Counted from the stretch's first letter, positions 1 through 9,623 are shown. The stretch: DNA of 64,000 nucleotides from Bog-756 sp963812525 (GCA_963812525.1 CAWEVL010000011.1:992001-1056000); one strand, 5' to 3'. Translations and numbers: made by a program. The notes: a model not told the origin generated them from the letters alone.

Positions 1-1588
1 CCTGCTTGACCAGGGCGGCGAGGCCCTGGTCCATCGTCTGCATCCCGAACGACGCTCCCACCTGCATCAGGGAGTAGATCTGGTGCGTCTTGGACTGACG
101 GATCAGGTTCCGGATGGCCGACGTGCAGACCAGCACCTCCGAACACGGCACCCGGCCGGTCCCGTCGGCGGTGACGATGAGCTGCTGGGTCACCACCCCC
201 TCGAGCGTGGCGGCCAGCATGACCCGGATCTGCTCCTGCTGGTTGGTCGGGAAGACGTCGATGACCCGGTCGATGGTCTGGGGCGCGTCCTGGGTGTGCA
301 GGGTGGCGAACACCAGGTGGCCGGTCTCGGCGGCGGTCAGCGCCGTCGAGATGGTCTCGAGGTCCCGGAGCTCACCGACCAGGATCACGTCGGGGTCCTG
401 TCGGAGCACCCGCCGCAAGGCCTCGGCGAACGAGTTGGTGTCCTCGCCGATCTCGCGTTGGGTGATGATGGACCGCTTGTGGTCGTGGAGGAACTCGATG
501 GGATCCTCCACCGTCACGATGTGCAACGGCTTGGTCCGGTTGATGATGTCGATGAGCGACGCCAAGGTGGTCGACTTACCCGAACCCGTCGGACCGGTGA
601 CCAGGACCAGTCCCCGACGGAGGTCGGTGAACGCCTTCACCGCGTCCGGGATGCCCAGGGAGTCGAACTCGGGCATCTCGTGGGGAATGGGCCGGAGGGC
701 GGCGGCAATGGTGCCCCGCTGCAGCGACACGTTGACACGGAAGCGCCCGACCCCGTTGATCGAGTGCGACGTATCCAGCTCCAGCTCCTCCTCGAAGCGC
801 TCACGCTGCGAGGCCGGCAGGATGCCGAACACCATGTCCCGGATCTGCTCGTTGCCCAGCGCCGGACAGCCCTCGATGGGACGGATGGCCCCGTGGAGCC
901 GGATGGACCCGGGCTGGGACGCCGTGAGGTGGAGGTCCGAGGCCCCGACGGCCACCGCGTACCTCAGGAGGTCGTCGATGTGCAGGGGCATGGTGCCGCT
1001 GGTGGCCTGCGCGGGGATTCCCGTCTGGAGCAGCTCCTCCACGTCCGGAGGTCCGGCGGTCTCAGCCGGAGGCGGGCTACCGTCGTCGACCAGGGGCGAT
1101 GCCGATGTCGGACCGGGAGGGGGCGGCGGCACGCCACCCTCGGGCAGTCCGAGCAGTTGGGCGATGACCGTCGGGTCGGCCAGGACGGGATTGACGCGGA
1201 ATCCGACCTTGGCGGCCAGGGCGTCCACGTCCTCCTGCGATGGCGGCTCGCTGAAGGCCACGGCCAACACGTTCCCGTCGAACTGGAGGCCGATGGCGGC
1301 GAACTGCTGGCCCACCGCATCGGGCATGGCCGTCCGGGCCTCGGGGCTCGGGGTCATGGCCGCCAGATCGACGGCGGGGAGCTGGGCCAGATGGGCCAGT
1401 GCCCCCACCACGACGCCGGGGAGCGCCAGGTTCTGGCTGATCAGGACGGAGGCCAGGGACTGCCCGGTCTGCCGGGCTTCCTCCATCACGGGAGCCAGGT
1501 TGGACTCGGTCTCGTAGCCACCCTGGATGAGGGCCTGGGCCAGCCGGCCCGACCACTCGCTTCGGGATGTTGCGGTGAGCGGGCTCAT
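1..1588 (-). CDS. pilT: PilT-like twitching/retraction ATPase with N-terminal MshEN-like extension (3' end off the window)
   Basis: Secretion-superfamily hexameric ATPase that would power pilus retraction at the inner face of the membrane. Reading the minus strand from the ATG at 1588 gives an open frame to the window edge, about 529 codons. The PilT core starts near residue 199 with the ASDLHL motif. The Walker A motif GPTGSGKSTT lies near residue 330, followed by the DPDVILVGE Walker B and the ATLHT His box. Typical PilT proteins are about 350-370 residues; here roughly 200 residues precede the core, and the first 130 or so resemble an MshEN (T2SSE_N) domain. The start overlaps the pilB stop as ATGA, implying translational coupling. 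Only the C-terminus is missing. Confidence 0.88.
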   Translation of the reverse strand, partial: MSPLTATSRSEWSGRLAQALIQGGYETESNLAPVMEEARQTGQSLASVLISQNLALPGVVVGALAHLAQLPAVDLAAMTPSPEARTAMPDAVGQQFAAIGLQFDGNVLAVAFSEPPSQEDVDALAAKVGFRVNPVLADPTVIAQLLGLPEGGVPPPPPGPTSASPLVDDGSPPPAETAGPPDVEELLQTGIPAQATSGTMPLHIDDLLRYAVAVGASDLHLTASQPGSIRLHGAIRPIEGCPALGNEQIRDMVFGILPASQRERFEEELELDTSHSINGVGRFRVNVSLQRGTIAAALRPIPHEMPEFDSLGIPDAVKAFTDLRRGLVLVTGPTGSGKSTTLASLIDIINRTKPLHIVTVEDPIEFLHDHKRSIITQREIGEDTNSFAEALRRVLRQDPDVILVGELRDLETISTALTAAETGHLVFATLHTQDAPQTIDRVIDVFPTNQQEQIRVMLAATLEGVVTQQLIVTADGTGRVPCSEVLVCTSAIRNLIRQSKTHQIYSLMQVGASFGMQTMDQGLAALVKQ

Positions 1589-4447
1589 GCGACCACCCGC
1601 AGCACTTCCTCGAGGGTCGTTTCGCCCTCGACGGCCTTGCGAAGGCCGCTTCGCCGCAGTGTGGTCATGCCTTGGGCCACTGCGAGCCTATGGATGTCTT
1701 CCACCGATCCTCCTTCGATAATCATTCGTTCGATCTCCTCACTCAGGGGCATCAGTTCAGCCAGTGCCTTCCGCCCGCGATAGCCGGTGTTGGCGCACGC
1801 CGAGCAACCGATGGCCCGGTACACCTGGGGAATCTCCCCTGCTGCGTTGACCTCGTCCGGAGTCCAACCGGCAGCGACGATGTCTGCTTCGCTGGGCTGG
1901 TAGGGCTCCTTGCAGTGCACGCACAACCGTCGGGCCAGGCGCTGGGCCAGGACGGCGGACAGCGACGACGTGACCAGGAAGGGCTCGATGCCCATCTCGA
2001 TCAGACGCATCGGCGTGGACGCGGCACTGTTGGTGTGCAGCGTGGCCAGCACCATGTGGCCGGTCAACGCCGCTTCGATGGCGATCACCGCGGTCTCCTG
2101 GTCCCGGATCTCGCCCACCAGGACGATGTCCGGGTCCGACCGGAGGATCGACTTGAGCGCCGAGGCGAAGTTCAGGCCGGCCTTGAGGTTGAGCTGCACC
2201 TGGTTGACGCCCTTCAGGGGCAGCTCGACCGGGTCTTCGACGGTGATGATGTTCTTCTCGGGCGAGTTGAGCGCGGTCAGCGTCGTGTAGAGCGTGGTGG
2301 ACTTGCCCGAGCCGGTCGGGCCCGTCACCAGGATGGTCCCGTACGGCTTGGTGTAGATGCTCTCGTAGGTGACCAGGAGGTCGTCGTCGAATCCCAGCGA
2401 GTCGAACCCGAGCACGACGCTCGACTTGTCCAGCACCCGCATGACCACCTTCTCGCCGTGGATGGTCGGAAGGGTGGCCATCCGCAGGTCGATGCCCTTG
2501 GCCCCCACATTGAGGGAGATGCGGCCGTCCTGGGGGACGCGGTGCTCGGCCACGTTCATGTCGGCCATGACCTTCAGGCGGGTGGTCACCGCCGGGGCGA
2601 TGGTGCGCGGTGCCGTCGAGACGTCGTGGAGCACGCCGTCGATCCGGTAGCGGATGCGGAGGTCGGTCTCGGTGGGCTCGACGTGGATGTCGGAGGCCCG
2701 CTCGTTGAGGGCCTGCAGGATGAGGAGATTGACGTAGCGGACGATGGGCGCTTCCTCGGTGACGGACTGGATGTCATCGATGCCCGACTCGGAGCTCGAG
2801 CCGTCGACGCCCAGCGAGGCCTCCATGGCCATGTCCGCGGCGTCGTTGCCGCTGTTGAAGGCCTTTCCGATGTACGCGGTGATCTGGGTCCGGGTGGCCA
2901 CCACCACGGTGAAGCCCCGGCCCATGATGGTCCGCAGGTCGTCCATGGCGAAGACGTCGGTGGGATTGGAGGCCGCCACCACCGGAACGCCCTCCCTGGC
3001 CCCGATGACCAGCACGTTGTGGTGCCGGGCGGTGTTTTCCGGGATGGCGCCGGCTTCGACGAAATCGACGCCGGCGGTGTCGAGATCGACGAATTCCAGG
3101 CCCATCTCCTGGGCCATGCCCCACATCAGATCGGCCTCGGTCACCAGGTTCTGGGCCGTCAGGATGCGGGCGATGCTCTGGCGGGACTCCCGGTGCTCCT
3201 CGAGCACCGCCTCCATATCGGTCAGCGAGACCCGCTCCCCGTCCACCAGGGCCTTGGCCAGGGGCGGGAAGTGGGCGGTGGCCGACGAGCCGGGGCCATC
3301 GTCGGACAGGAAGACCTGCTCGTCGCCGTGTTGCTCCTTGAACGAGGCCACGGCCTCGGCCACCAGGTCGGCCGCCATCGCCGCCGAGTCGGGGTCTGGG
3401 ATGCCGGCGACGCCCGACACCGAGCGGGCGAGTTCCTCGAGCTCATCGACACCGCCGCCGAGGGCGTTGACGCCGAGGGACGACGGATCGTCGGTCGGCG
3501 CGTCGGATCCGAAGGCGGGCAGCACGCTGGTGGCCGGCTCGAGGTTCGGAAGGCCCTCGCCGAACCCGGTCGCCGGACAGCGCTTCGGGAGGCGGGGGCG
3601 GCGGGGGCGGCGGGAGCTCCTCGAAGGTGAGGTCGTCGACCGGATCCCCGGATCCCGTGCCGTCATCCGGGTCGACTGGCCGCCGGGATCGATCGGCAGC
3701 TCGGGTTCGGGCTCGGCTGCCACCTGCTCGGTGACCGGGTACTGGTCGACCTCCGGCTCGACGCCCGACTCAGCACCATTACCGTTGACCTGCTCTTCTG
3801 TCGGAATCTCCTGCCATTCGGCCTCGAAGGACACCGGCGAGATCTCCAGCGCCGACCGTCCGGTGGCGCCTTCCTCGTTCGGCGGCGGCCTCGTCGACAC
3901 CCCCACCGGGCTCGTCGGACTGATCGCCCTCGATTCCGGCGTCGTCGGCGATGGCCGACTCAGCCTCTTCGACGATGCCGGACGCCTCCTCGAGCTCGTC
4001 GACCAGCAGTTCATCGAAGGGATCGACATCCTCCCGGCCGTCGGTGTCCACCAGCACCGAGGCGTCGACGGACTCGGACTCCACCTCGGTGTCGATCTCG
4101 TCCGCCGCCTCGAAGGCCTCCGAGCCGCCCTCCGGCGCGGCCTCCCCGGCGTCCGAACCGAACAGCTGATCGAGATAGTCGCCGATCTGGTCGGGCGCGG
4201 CGACCACGGAGATGAAGTCACGGCCGATCGACGTACGCACGCTGTCCTGGGCCGTCAGGTCGTCGGGGTCGGCGGTGGCGATGACCGGAGTGCCGAATTT
4301 GCGCTTGACCGCCACCACATGGTGCTGCCGGGCGAGCGACGCCGGCAGGATTTCGCCCGCGGTGGGGTCGACCCCGTAGGTGTCGAGATCGACAAACTCG
4401 AGGTCGTGTTCGCTTGCCATCTGGCGAATGGCATCGACATCGCTCAT
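1585..4447 (-). CDS. pilB: Type IV pilus extension ATPase PilB, two MshEN-like domains, frame broken in the linker
   Basis: Assembly ATPase for type IV pili. The gene starts at ATG 4447 (MSDVDAIRQMASEHD) with GGTGGTGAG just upstream. Residues 1-95 form one MshEN-like domain and a second lies around genomic 3190-2870; such domains bind c-di-GMP in characterised PilB/MshE proteins. The core has Walker A GPTGSGKSTT near residue 706, Walker B DPDIVLVGE, the ATLHT box, and two CxxC pairs (CVHC, CSAC) of the PilB zinc motif. The frame must switch near 3880, 3690 and 3560 to read through an acidic, proline-rich linker, so single-base indels are present there. Without them an uninterrupted frame begins only at 4221 with an implausible arginine-rich start. 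The last codons couple to pilT by ATGA. Confidence 0.87.
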
Positions 4448-4757
4448 CTCACCACCATCGGCAGACTGCGGACCGAGATTGAACCGGAATCCAAATGTTT
4501 CCGCCCGGGCCCGGCGAGTGCCGACTAACCGGACCGGCCGCAGCCCCCGGCGCTCAAGGCCGGGGCCGGTGGATGCCGATACTCCATGAGTGGAGCCATG
4601 CCCGCAGTGGCTGCGGGTCCGCCACGACCTCCGATGCCGACCAACGCCCACTCCGACGACCCTCGCCCAGCCGGGCTCCCGGACGGATTCCGGCTGACTC
4701 GGACCGTGGTGGCTGGACCCACTCGTGCCGCCCCGCTGATGCGTTCGGACCAGTGCT

Positions 4758-5579
4758 ATGCATTCTGAGTACTCTTCGATGCTTCCCTTGACGATTTCCC
4801 TGGCCGGCATGATCGGCCTGTTCGTCGGCTCGTTCCTGAACGTCGTGATCTACCGGACACCCCGCGGGCTGTCCGTCTCTGCCCCGCGGTCCTTCTGCCC
4901 CACCTGCGATCGGCAACTGCTGTGGTGGGAGAACGTGCCCGTGGCCTCCTGGCTCGGTCTGCGGGGGCGGTGCCGGACCTGTCAGGAAGCCATCTCGATC
5001 CGGTATCCCCTGGTGGAGTTGGCCACCGGCGCGGCGTTCGCCGTCACCACCTGGGCATGGCACGGCACGATCCTGGCCGCGGCCTACTGCGTGCTGGCGG
5101 CAGCCATGATCGCCGTGGGTCTGATCGAGTACGGCGGGCAACGAGCCCCGCTCTCGGTGGCCGCCGTCGGCACCGGACTGGCCCAGACCATCATCGTCGT
5201 CGGTGGAGCCTGGCAGCATCGGTGGACCGTCGTCGTCGGGTCCATGGCCGGCACCGTCGTGGCCCTGGCCGTCTGCGGCCTGCTCCACGCCGGAGATCCC
5301 GACACCACCGATGCCCGGTGGCACGGCCGGAGCGGCCTGGTCCTCGTCGGCTGTTGGGCGGGGGGCCTCGGACTGGCCGCCACGACGGTGGCAGTCTCCA
5401 GCGGGATGGTGACCTACCTGGCCTGCATGGTCGGCGCCCGGGCCACCGCCCGGTCGGCGGTGTCAGCCGGCGGCGCACCGATGGTGCCGGAACGAAGGCT
5501 CCACCCGGTGCTGGGAACTCCCCTGGTGACGGCCATCGCCGTGGCCATGGCCGCCTCGCTGGCCGTCGGGGTGCGATGA
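4758..5579 (+). CDS. Prepilin peptidase-like membrane protein (PilD/A24 family, altered active site)
   Basis: Resembles the A24 prepilin peptidase family that trims and methylates type IV prepilins. The N-terminal part has GLFVGSFLNVVIYRTPRG, then two CxxC pairs (CPTC, CRTC) as in the cysteine-rich cytoplasmic domain of PilD, then several hydrophobic segments. The first catalytic Asp, normally in a LxxID motif, appears as LIEYGGQ (Glu), while an AGD remains where GxGD is expected. It may be a poorly active or repurposed peptidase. It is divergent from pilB and followed by a two-component system. ATG 4758 is used; the in-frame ATG at 4782 just before the first hydrophobic segment is an alternative. 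Confidence 0.7.
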   Translation: MHSEYSSMLPLTISLAGMIGLFVGSFLNVVIYRTPRGLSVSAPRSFCPTCDRQLLWWENVPVASWLGLRGRCRTCQEAISIRYPLVELATGAAFAVTTWAWHGTILAAAYCVLAAAMIAVGLIEYGGQRAPLSVAAVGTGLAQTIIVVGGAWQHRWTVVVGSMAGTVVALAVCGLLHAGDPDTTDARWHGRSGLVLVGCWAGGLGLAATTVAVSSGMVTYLACMVGARATARSAVSAGGAPMVPERRLHPVLGTPLVTAIAVAMAASLAVGVR

Positions 5580-5671
5580 AGCCATGGACTCCGTGAACAC
5601 ACGCTCGCTCCACTCCGCTGTCGCCCGCCGCCGGCGCGCCCGAGTCGGTCACCGCGCCGCCGGTCCGCCGG

Positions 5672-6322
5672 GTGGTGGTCATCGACGATCACGAGCTGCT
5701 CCGGACCGGCACCCGGCGCATCCTGGACGATGCCAGCGGGTTCACCGTGGTCGGCGAGGCGGACGACGGCGAGGCCGCGCTCCGGGTCATCGACGAGACC
5801 GAGCCGGACGTCGTGCTGGTGGACATCCGGCTGCCCTCCATCAATGGCATCGACCTGGCCCGCCGAATCGTGGAGTGCCACCCGGCTACCACGGTGCTCA
5901 TCCTGAGTGCCTACGACGACGAACACTACGTCCGGGCGGCGCTGTCGGCCGGTGTGGCCGGTTACCTGCTGAAGACCACGCCCAGCGAGGAGCTGGTCCG
6001 ATCGATCCGGGACGCCTGCGACGGCTTCTCCCTCGGTCGGGGCCCCTCGGGGTGGGGGGAGAAGGCGCCGTCGGCCGACCCGGCCGCCGGCGCGGTCCGG
6101 CTCACGGCCCGGGAGCAGGAGGTGGTGCGCCAGGTCGCCCGGGGCCGGTCCAACAAGGCCATCGCCCACCAACTCGGCATCAGTCCCCGCACCGTCGAAG
6201 GGCACCTCAACCACGTGTTCGAGAAGGTGGGGTCGACGTCGCGCACCGAGTTGGTCCACTACGCGCTGGCCAGTGGTCTGTTCGTCCGGGAACCGGACGA
6301 ACGCTCGGAACCACGACGGTGA
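5672..6322 (+). CDS. NarL/FixJ-type response regulator (REC + LuxR HTH)
   Basis: DNA-binding response regulator. The receiver domain has the acidic pair D5/D6, the phospho-acceptor D51 in VVLVDIRLP, S79 and K101. The C-terminal part (about residues 150-195) is a LuxR-type helix-turn-helix with LTAREQEVV and SPRTVEGHL. The GTG start at 5672 gives a domain-complete protein; an upstream ATG at 5584 is in another frame and would need a frameshift. Its stop overlaps the GTG of the histidine kinase (GTGA at 6319), so the pair is co-translated. The location between pilB/pilD-like and the second pilT suggests a role in pilus or surface regulation, but this is inference. Confidence 0.85.
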   Translation: MVVIDDHELLRTGTRRILDDASGFTVVGEADDGEAALRVIDETEPDVVLVDIRLPSINGIDLARRIVECHPATTVLILSAYDDEHYVRAALSAGVAGYLLKTTPSEELVRSIRDACDGFSLGRGPSGWGEKAPSADPAAGAVRLTAREQEVVRQVARGRSNKAIAHQLGISPRTVEGHLNHVFEKVGSTSRTELVHYALASGLFVREPDERSEPRR

Positions 6323-7971
6323 CCAGGCTCGACGCGCCCACCGTGGAGCGGGACCACGGGTCCGACGGCACCGGTCCGCCGTCGGTGGCCCCGTCACGGC
6401 GATCGGGGAGCGACGGATTGCCAGGACTCATGGCGTCCGAGTCCGATCCCACGCCTGTACCTGGATCCGAGCCGATACCCGGATCCGAACCGTCGAGGGT
6501 TTCCGGTCGTGACGAACGCCCGTGGACCAGCTCGGGATTCTGGATCCTGCAGCTGGTCGTCCTGGCCCTCGACGCTCGTCAGGGTGGCCGCCACCGTGGC
6601 GTTCCACCTCGACACCACGTCACTGGTCCTCGAGTTCTCCACGCTGGCCCTCTTCCTCATCCCGGTGGTCTATGCCGCCCTCAACTACGGCCTCGCCGGG
6701 GCGCTGTTCACCTCCGGTTGGCTGACCGTGCTGGCCATCCCGCGGTTCTTCGCCGCAGTCGTCCGCCCACGAGTACGTGGCCGCCTGGGCCGAACTGATG
6801 CAGGTCGTGCTGCTCGACGTCCTGGCCTTCCTGATCGGCCAGCGGGTGTCGGCCGAGCGGGCGGCGCGCCGTCTGGCCGAGATCTCCCGCGAGGCCCATC
6901 TCAATGCCGAAGCCATGTACCGCGACCTGTTCGACTCGAACCAGGCACCGATCCTCATCGTCGACGGTGACGGTTTCGTCGTGGAGGCCAACGCAGCAGC
7001 CCAGCACGCCTTCGACCGGCCCACCGCCTCCGCTGCGGCCGCTCCGCCTCGGTTGGTGGACATGATCGGGCCACAGGCGGCCGGCACGCGTCCTGACCCA
7101 ACTCATCTCGTGGCGGACGCCCGGCGGCGAACCGCGTGACGACCCGTCGGCCGACCCCGGTCGGGTCGAGCCCATCCCCTTCGACGTCGGGGACGAGCAT
7201 CGGCTGTTCCGGCCCACCGCCACCATGCTGGGACCGACGGAGGGCGGCCAGCGAATGCAGGTCATCTTCGAAGACGTCACAGCGGAGACCCGACGCCACG
7301 ACCGGATGGAGGCCTACGCGGCACGGGTCGTACTCGGCCAGGAGGAAGAGCGCCGGCACATCGCCCAGGAGCTGCACGACGGGCCCCTGCAATCGCTCAT
7401 CCACCTGTGCCGCCAGATCGACGAGATCGACGCCGCGCACACCGGGAGCACCCCACCGGGTGCACCACCGCTCACCGAACTCCGCACCATCGTGGAGGAC
7501 ACGGTGGCCGAGCTGCGCTCCATCGCCAAGGGCCTGCGCCCGTCGGTCCTCGACGACCTCGGTCTGGTCGCCTCGATCAATCAGATGCTGACCGAGGCCG
7601 GCGAGCGGCAGCAGTTCGAGACGTCGTTCGGGGTCACGGGCGTGGAACGGCGACTGTCCCCCTCAGTGGAGTTGGCGCTGTTCCGGATGGCGCAGGAAGC
7701 CCTTTCGAATGTCGAACGACATGCGGCGGCACAGCGGGTCGCCGTCGGGATCGACTTCGAAGCCGGAGGGCTCCGGCTGCTGGTGAAGGACGACGGCGTG
7801 GGATTCGACGCATCGGCCCGGCCCGACGGGAGCCGTTCCTCTTCCCTGGGCCTCCCGGGCATGACCGAACGAGCCCACCTCATCGGATCCCGCCTGGTCA
7901 TCCACTCGGAACTCGGCCGGGGAACCACGGTGGACGTCTGGGTCCCGGCAACGATTCTCGACCGGAAATAA
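6319..7971 (+). CDS. NarL-type sensor histidine kinase, membrane-anchored with PAS-like domain (frameshifted)
   Basis: Partner kinase of the upstream regulator. Reconstructed order: a 90-residue low-complexity N-terminus, hydrophobic segments, a PAS-like region (DLFDSNQAPILIVDGDG), HisKA_3 with EEERRHIAQELHDGPLQSL (His near residue 352), then HATPase_c with N-box QEALSNVERHA and G1 motif DDGVGFD. Coding signal moves between three frames near 6580, 6765 and 7085, each of which needs a one-base indel. The catalytic half from about 7225 to 7971 is uninterrupted. GTG 6319 is chosen because it overlaps the regulator stop. If the indels are real the gene is broken; sequencing error seems more likely because all parts remain recognisable. 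Confidence 0.78.
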
Positions 7972-8111
7972 GCCATCTGCCACGGATTCGTCATCAAGTC
8001 GGCGTCCGCACGGTCGAGTCGGCCCGTCGTTCCGGCGAGGCGTCCCGTCAGGGATCCGCAACTGTCACTCAACCGACATGAAATCGAGGGGGGAATCTCC
8101 CCAAATTATGG

Positions 8112-8117
8112 GATACT
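8112..8117 (+). promoter_or_regulatory. -10 box of a probable leaderless promoter
   Basis: GATACT lies 6 bases before the GTG start at 8124, the geometry of actinobacterial leaderless transcripts. No ribosome binding site is visible. Confidence 0.45.
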
Positions 8118-8123
8118 GGTCCA

Positions 8124-8417
8124 GTGGAACAGATCGTCATCGAGTCGTGCCACAGCACATGGATCATCGACATGGAGCATTCGAGGTTCCGTCGGCTGGT
8201 CAAGGGATCGGACCATCACACCACCGCCTCCACCGAGTGGCAGCCCTGTTACGGCGTGGAGATCGACCCGCTCTCCGAGTCGTTCGTGGTGCTGTTGAAT
8301 CCCGAGGGCACCCGCCTGCTGCGCAGCTGGCGGCATGTGGAGCACTGCTCGCAGTGCGGAGGCGAGGCCACGTCCGAGCTCTCCCTCCGCGACCTGCGTT
8401 CTGCAGTTCGCGGCTGA
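8124..8417 (+). CDS. Small hypothetical protein (97 aa)
   Basis: I do not recognise the family. The protein is acidic to neutral, starts MEQIVIESCHSTWIIDMEH, and carries a single CSQCGGE CxxC near its end. The sequence has G/C-ending codons in this frame and no stronger competing frame. The GTG start is supported by a -10-like GATACT 6 bases upstream, suggesting leaderless translation. It stands between the histidine kinase and a proline-rich hypothetical gene with no shared operon evidence. Confidence 0.6.
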   Translation: MEQIVIESCHSTWIIDMEHSRFRRLVKGSDHHTTASTEWQPCYGVEIDPLSESFVVLLNPEGTRLLRSWRHVEHCSQCGGEATSELSLRDLRSAVRG

Positions 8418-8626
8418 CAACCCCCTGCGGTTCCCGACCTGGCACCGTCGCGCATCCGAGGAACCCGGTAGGACCGCCGAAGCGGTCCGGGTTCGTGGCG
8501 GCCTCCCGGTGACACTCGAGAAATTTCCCGAATAGCCCCTGTCGGAATCGGGCATCGAGCCGGTAATCTGGTCACGAACCGCTCGCACGATCAGGGGCCC
8601 GTGCCGGGTCACGCACCCTCACACAC

Positions 8627-9010
8627 ATGAACTACGACCACTCCATCAGCTCGACGGGCAGCGAGGCTGCTGCAGGACGGGTACCAGAATTCGCGGTGAG
8701 TGACGTGCCGCCACCACCTCCCCCTCCGTCGGCTGCCCCCAGGGTGACCGCCGACTTCGCAGCCAGCGCCGCCATGGCCAACGACATCCTCGCCCTCAGC
8801 ACTGATGACCAGGGGGCGATCACCGCGCCGGCACCCCCTCCGCCGCCCCCGGTGGCCGGAGCCCCGAAGCCGCAGCCCGTCCCCGACCTCGACCTCGAGG
8901 TGCCCGTCGAGAGCCCGACGTGGACCAGCGAGTCACCGATGGCGCCCGACTTCTTCATCACCTCGTCTCGAAGCAAGGCCAAGCGGAAGCCCTGGAAGAC
9001 CTCGCGCTGA
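8627..9010 (+). CDS. Proline-rich hypothetical protein (127 aa)
   Basis: Unknown function. Two polyproline stretches (about residues 28-34 and 69-75) separate low-complexity segments, and the C-terminus is basic (SRSKAKRKPWKTSR). Codon third positions are strongly G/C, which argues for real coding; the opposite-strand frame would read as glycine-rich low complexity. The 209 bases before it (8418-8626) contain a TAATCT that could be a -10 box about 60 bases upstream, and nothing else I recognise. Confidence 0.55.
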   Translation: MNYDHSISSTGSEAAAGRVPEFAVSDVPPPPPPPSAAPRVTADFAASAAMANDILALSTDDQGAITAPAPPPPPPVAGAPKPQPVPDLDLEVPVESPTWTSESPMAPDFFITSSRSKAKRKPWKTSR

Positions 9011-9028
9011 CGATCCACTGCGTCGATC

Positions 9029-9048
9029 GGCGGGACAGCCGCCCCGCC
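9029..9048. terminator. Candidate bidirectional terminator hairpin
   Basis: GGCGGG and CCCGCC form a 6-bp stem with an 8-base loop, located between the convergent 3' ends of the proline-rich gene (9010) and moaC (9080). There is no U tract, as is common in high-G+C genomes. Confidence 0.4.
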
Positions 9049-9079
9049 GTTCACCGACCCGAACGCTCAACCGCAAGGC

Positions 9080-9565
9080 TCAGGAGAGGGGGTCCCGCTT
9101 CCACACGCCGGAACTCCCGCCGGTCTTCTCCCAGAGCATCAGCTGGCCGATGCTCATCGTCCGGTCGGTGGTCTTGCACATGTCGTAGACGGTGAGCGCG
9201 GCGATGGCGCACGCCGTCATGGCCTCCATCTCCACCCCGGTGCGGTCCACGGCCTCGACCTTGGCCTCGACCTCGACGAAGTCGTCGCCGATGGTGAAGT
9301 CGACGTGCACGGCACCGACGAGCAGGGGGTGGCACATGGGCACCAGATCGGCCGTGCGCTTGGCCGCCTGGATGCCGGCCACCCGGGCCGCAGCCAGGAC
9401 GTCTCCCTTGGTGATGGCGTTGTTGGCCACCTTGGCCGTGGTCTCGGGCTTCATGGCCACCTTGCACCGGGCCAGGGCCCGGCGGTGGGTGGCCTCCTTG
9501 GGCGAGACGTCGACCATACGGGTCCCGCTGAATGGGTCCAGGTGGCTGAGGCTGCGGTCGGTCAT
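9080..9565 (-). CDS. moaC: Cyclic pyranopterin monophosphate synthase MoaC
   Basis: Second step of molybdenum cofactor biosynthesis, converting the MoaA product (3',8-cyclo-7,8-dihydroguanosine triphosphate) to cyclic pyranopterin monophosphate. The 161-residue length is normal. Conserved blocks are MVDVSPKEATHRRA near the N-terminus, LVPMCHPLLVG, and TGVEMEAMTACA. No other moa genes are adjacent. The ATG at 9565 overlaps the stop of a possible 7-codon leader frame whose GTG sits 6 bases behind a TACACT -10 box. Confidence 0.95.
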   Translation of the reverse strand: MTDRSLSHLDPFSGTRMVDVSPKEATHRRALARCKVAMKPETTAKVANNAITKGDVLAAARVAGIQAAKRTADLVPMCHPLLVGAVHVDFTIGDDFVEVEAKVEAVDRTGVEMEAMTACAIAALTVYDMCKTTDRTMSIGQLMLWEKTGGSSGVWKRDPLS

Positions 9566-9585
9566 GGGGCGAGGCCGTCGGTCAC
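9562..9585 (-). other. Possible 7-codon leaderless mini-ORF coupled to moaC
   Basis: Reading from GTG 9585 gives VTDGLAP and a TGA that overlaps the moaC ATG as ATGA. The GTG is 6 bases behind TACACT (9597-9592), so a leaderless transcript would begin at or near it. Alternatively these bases are only the moaC 5' untranslated region, or the true N-terminus with one base lost. Confidence 0.3.
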
Positions 9586-9591
9586 GTCCCC

Positions 9592-9597
9592 AGTGTA
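9592..9597 (-). promoter_or_regulatory. -10 box for moaC
   Basis: TACACT on the minus strand, 26 bases before the moaC ATG and 6 bases before an upstream GTG. No convincing -35 element is seen. Confidence 0.45.
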
Positions 9598-9623
9598 CGG
9601 GAGACCAGGCCCGCAGGTCGGCA

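Noticed and set aside
83..1783. Long plus-strand open frame opposite pilT
   Set aside because: It is the antisense shadow of the PilT frame; the minus strand encodes Walker A, Walker B and the SDLHL motif.
1672..3630. Long plus-strand open frame opposite pilB
   Set aside because: Gly/Arg/Asp-rich composition with no motif; it mirrors the PilB ATPase core.
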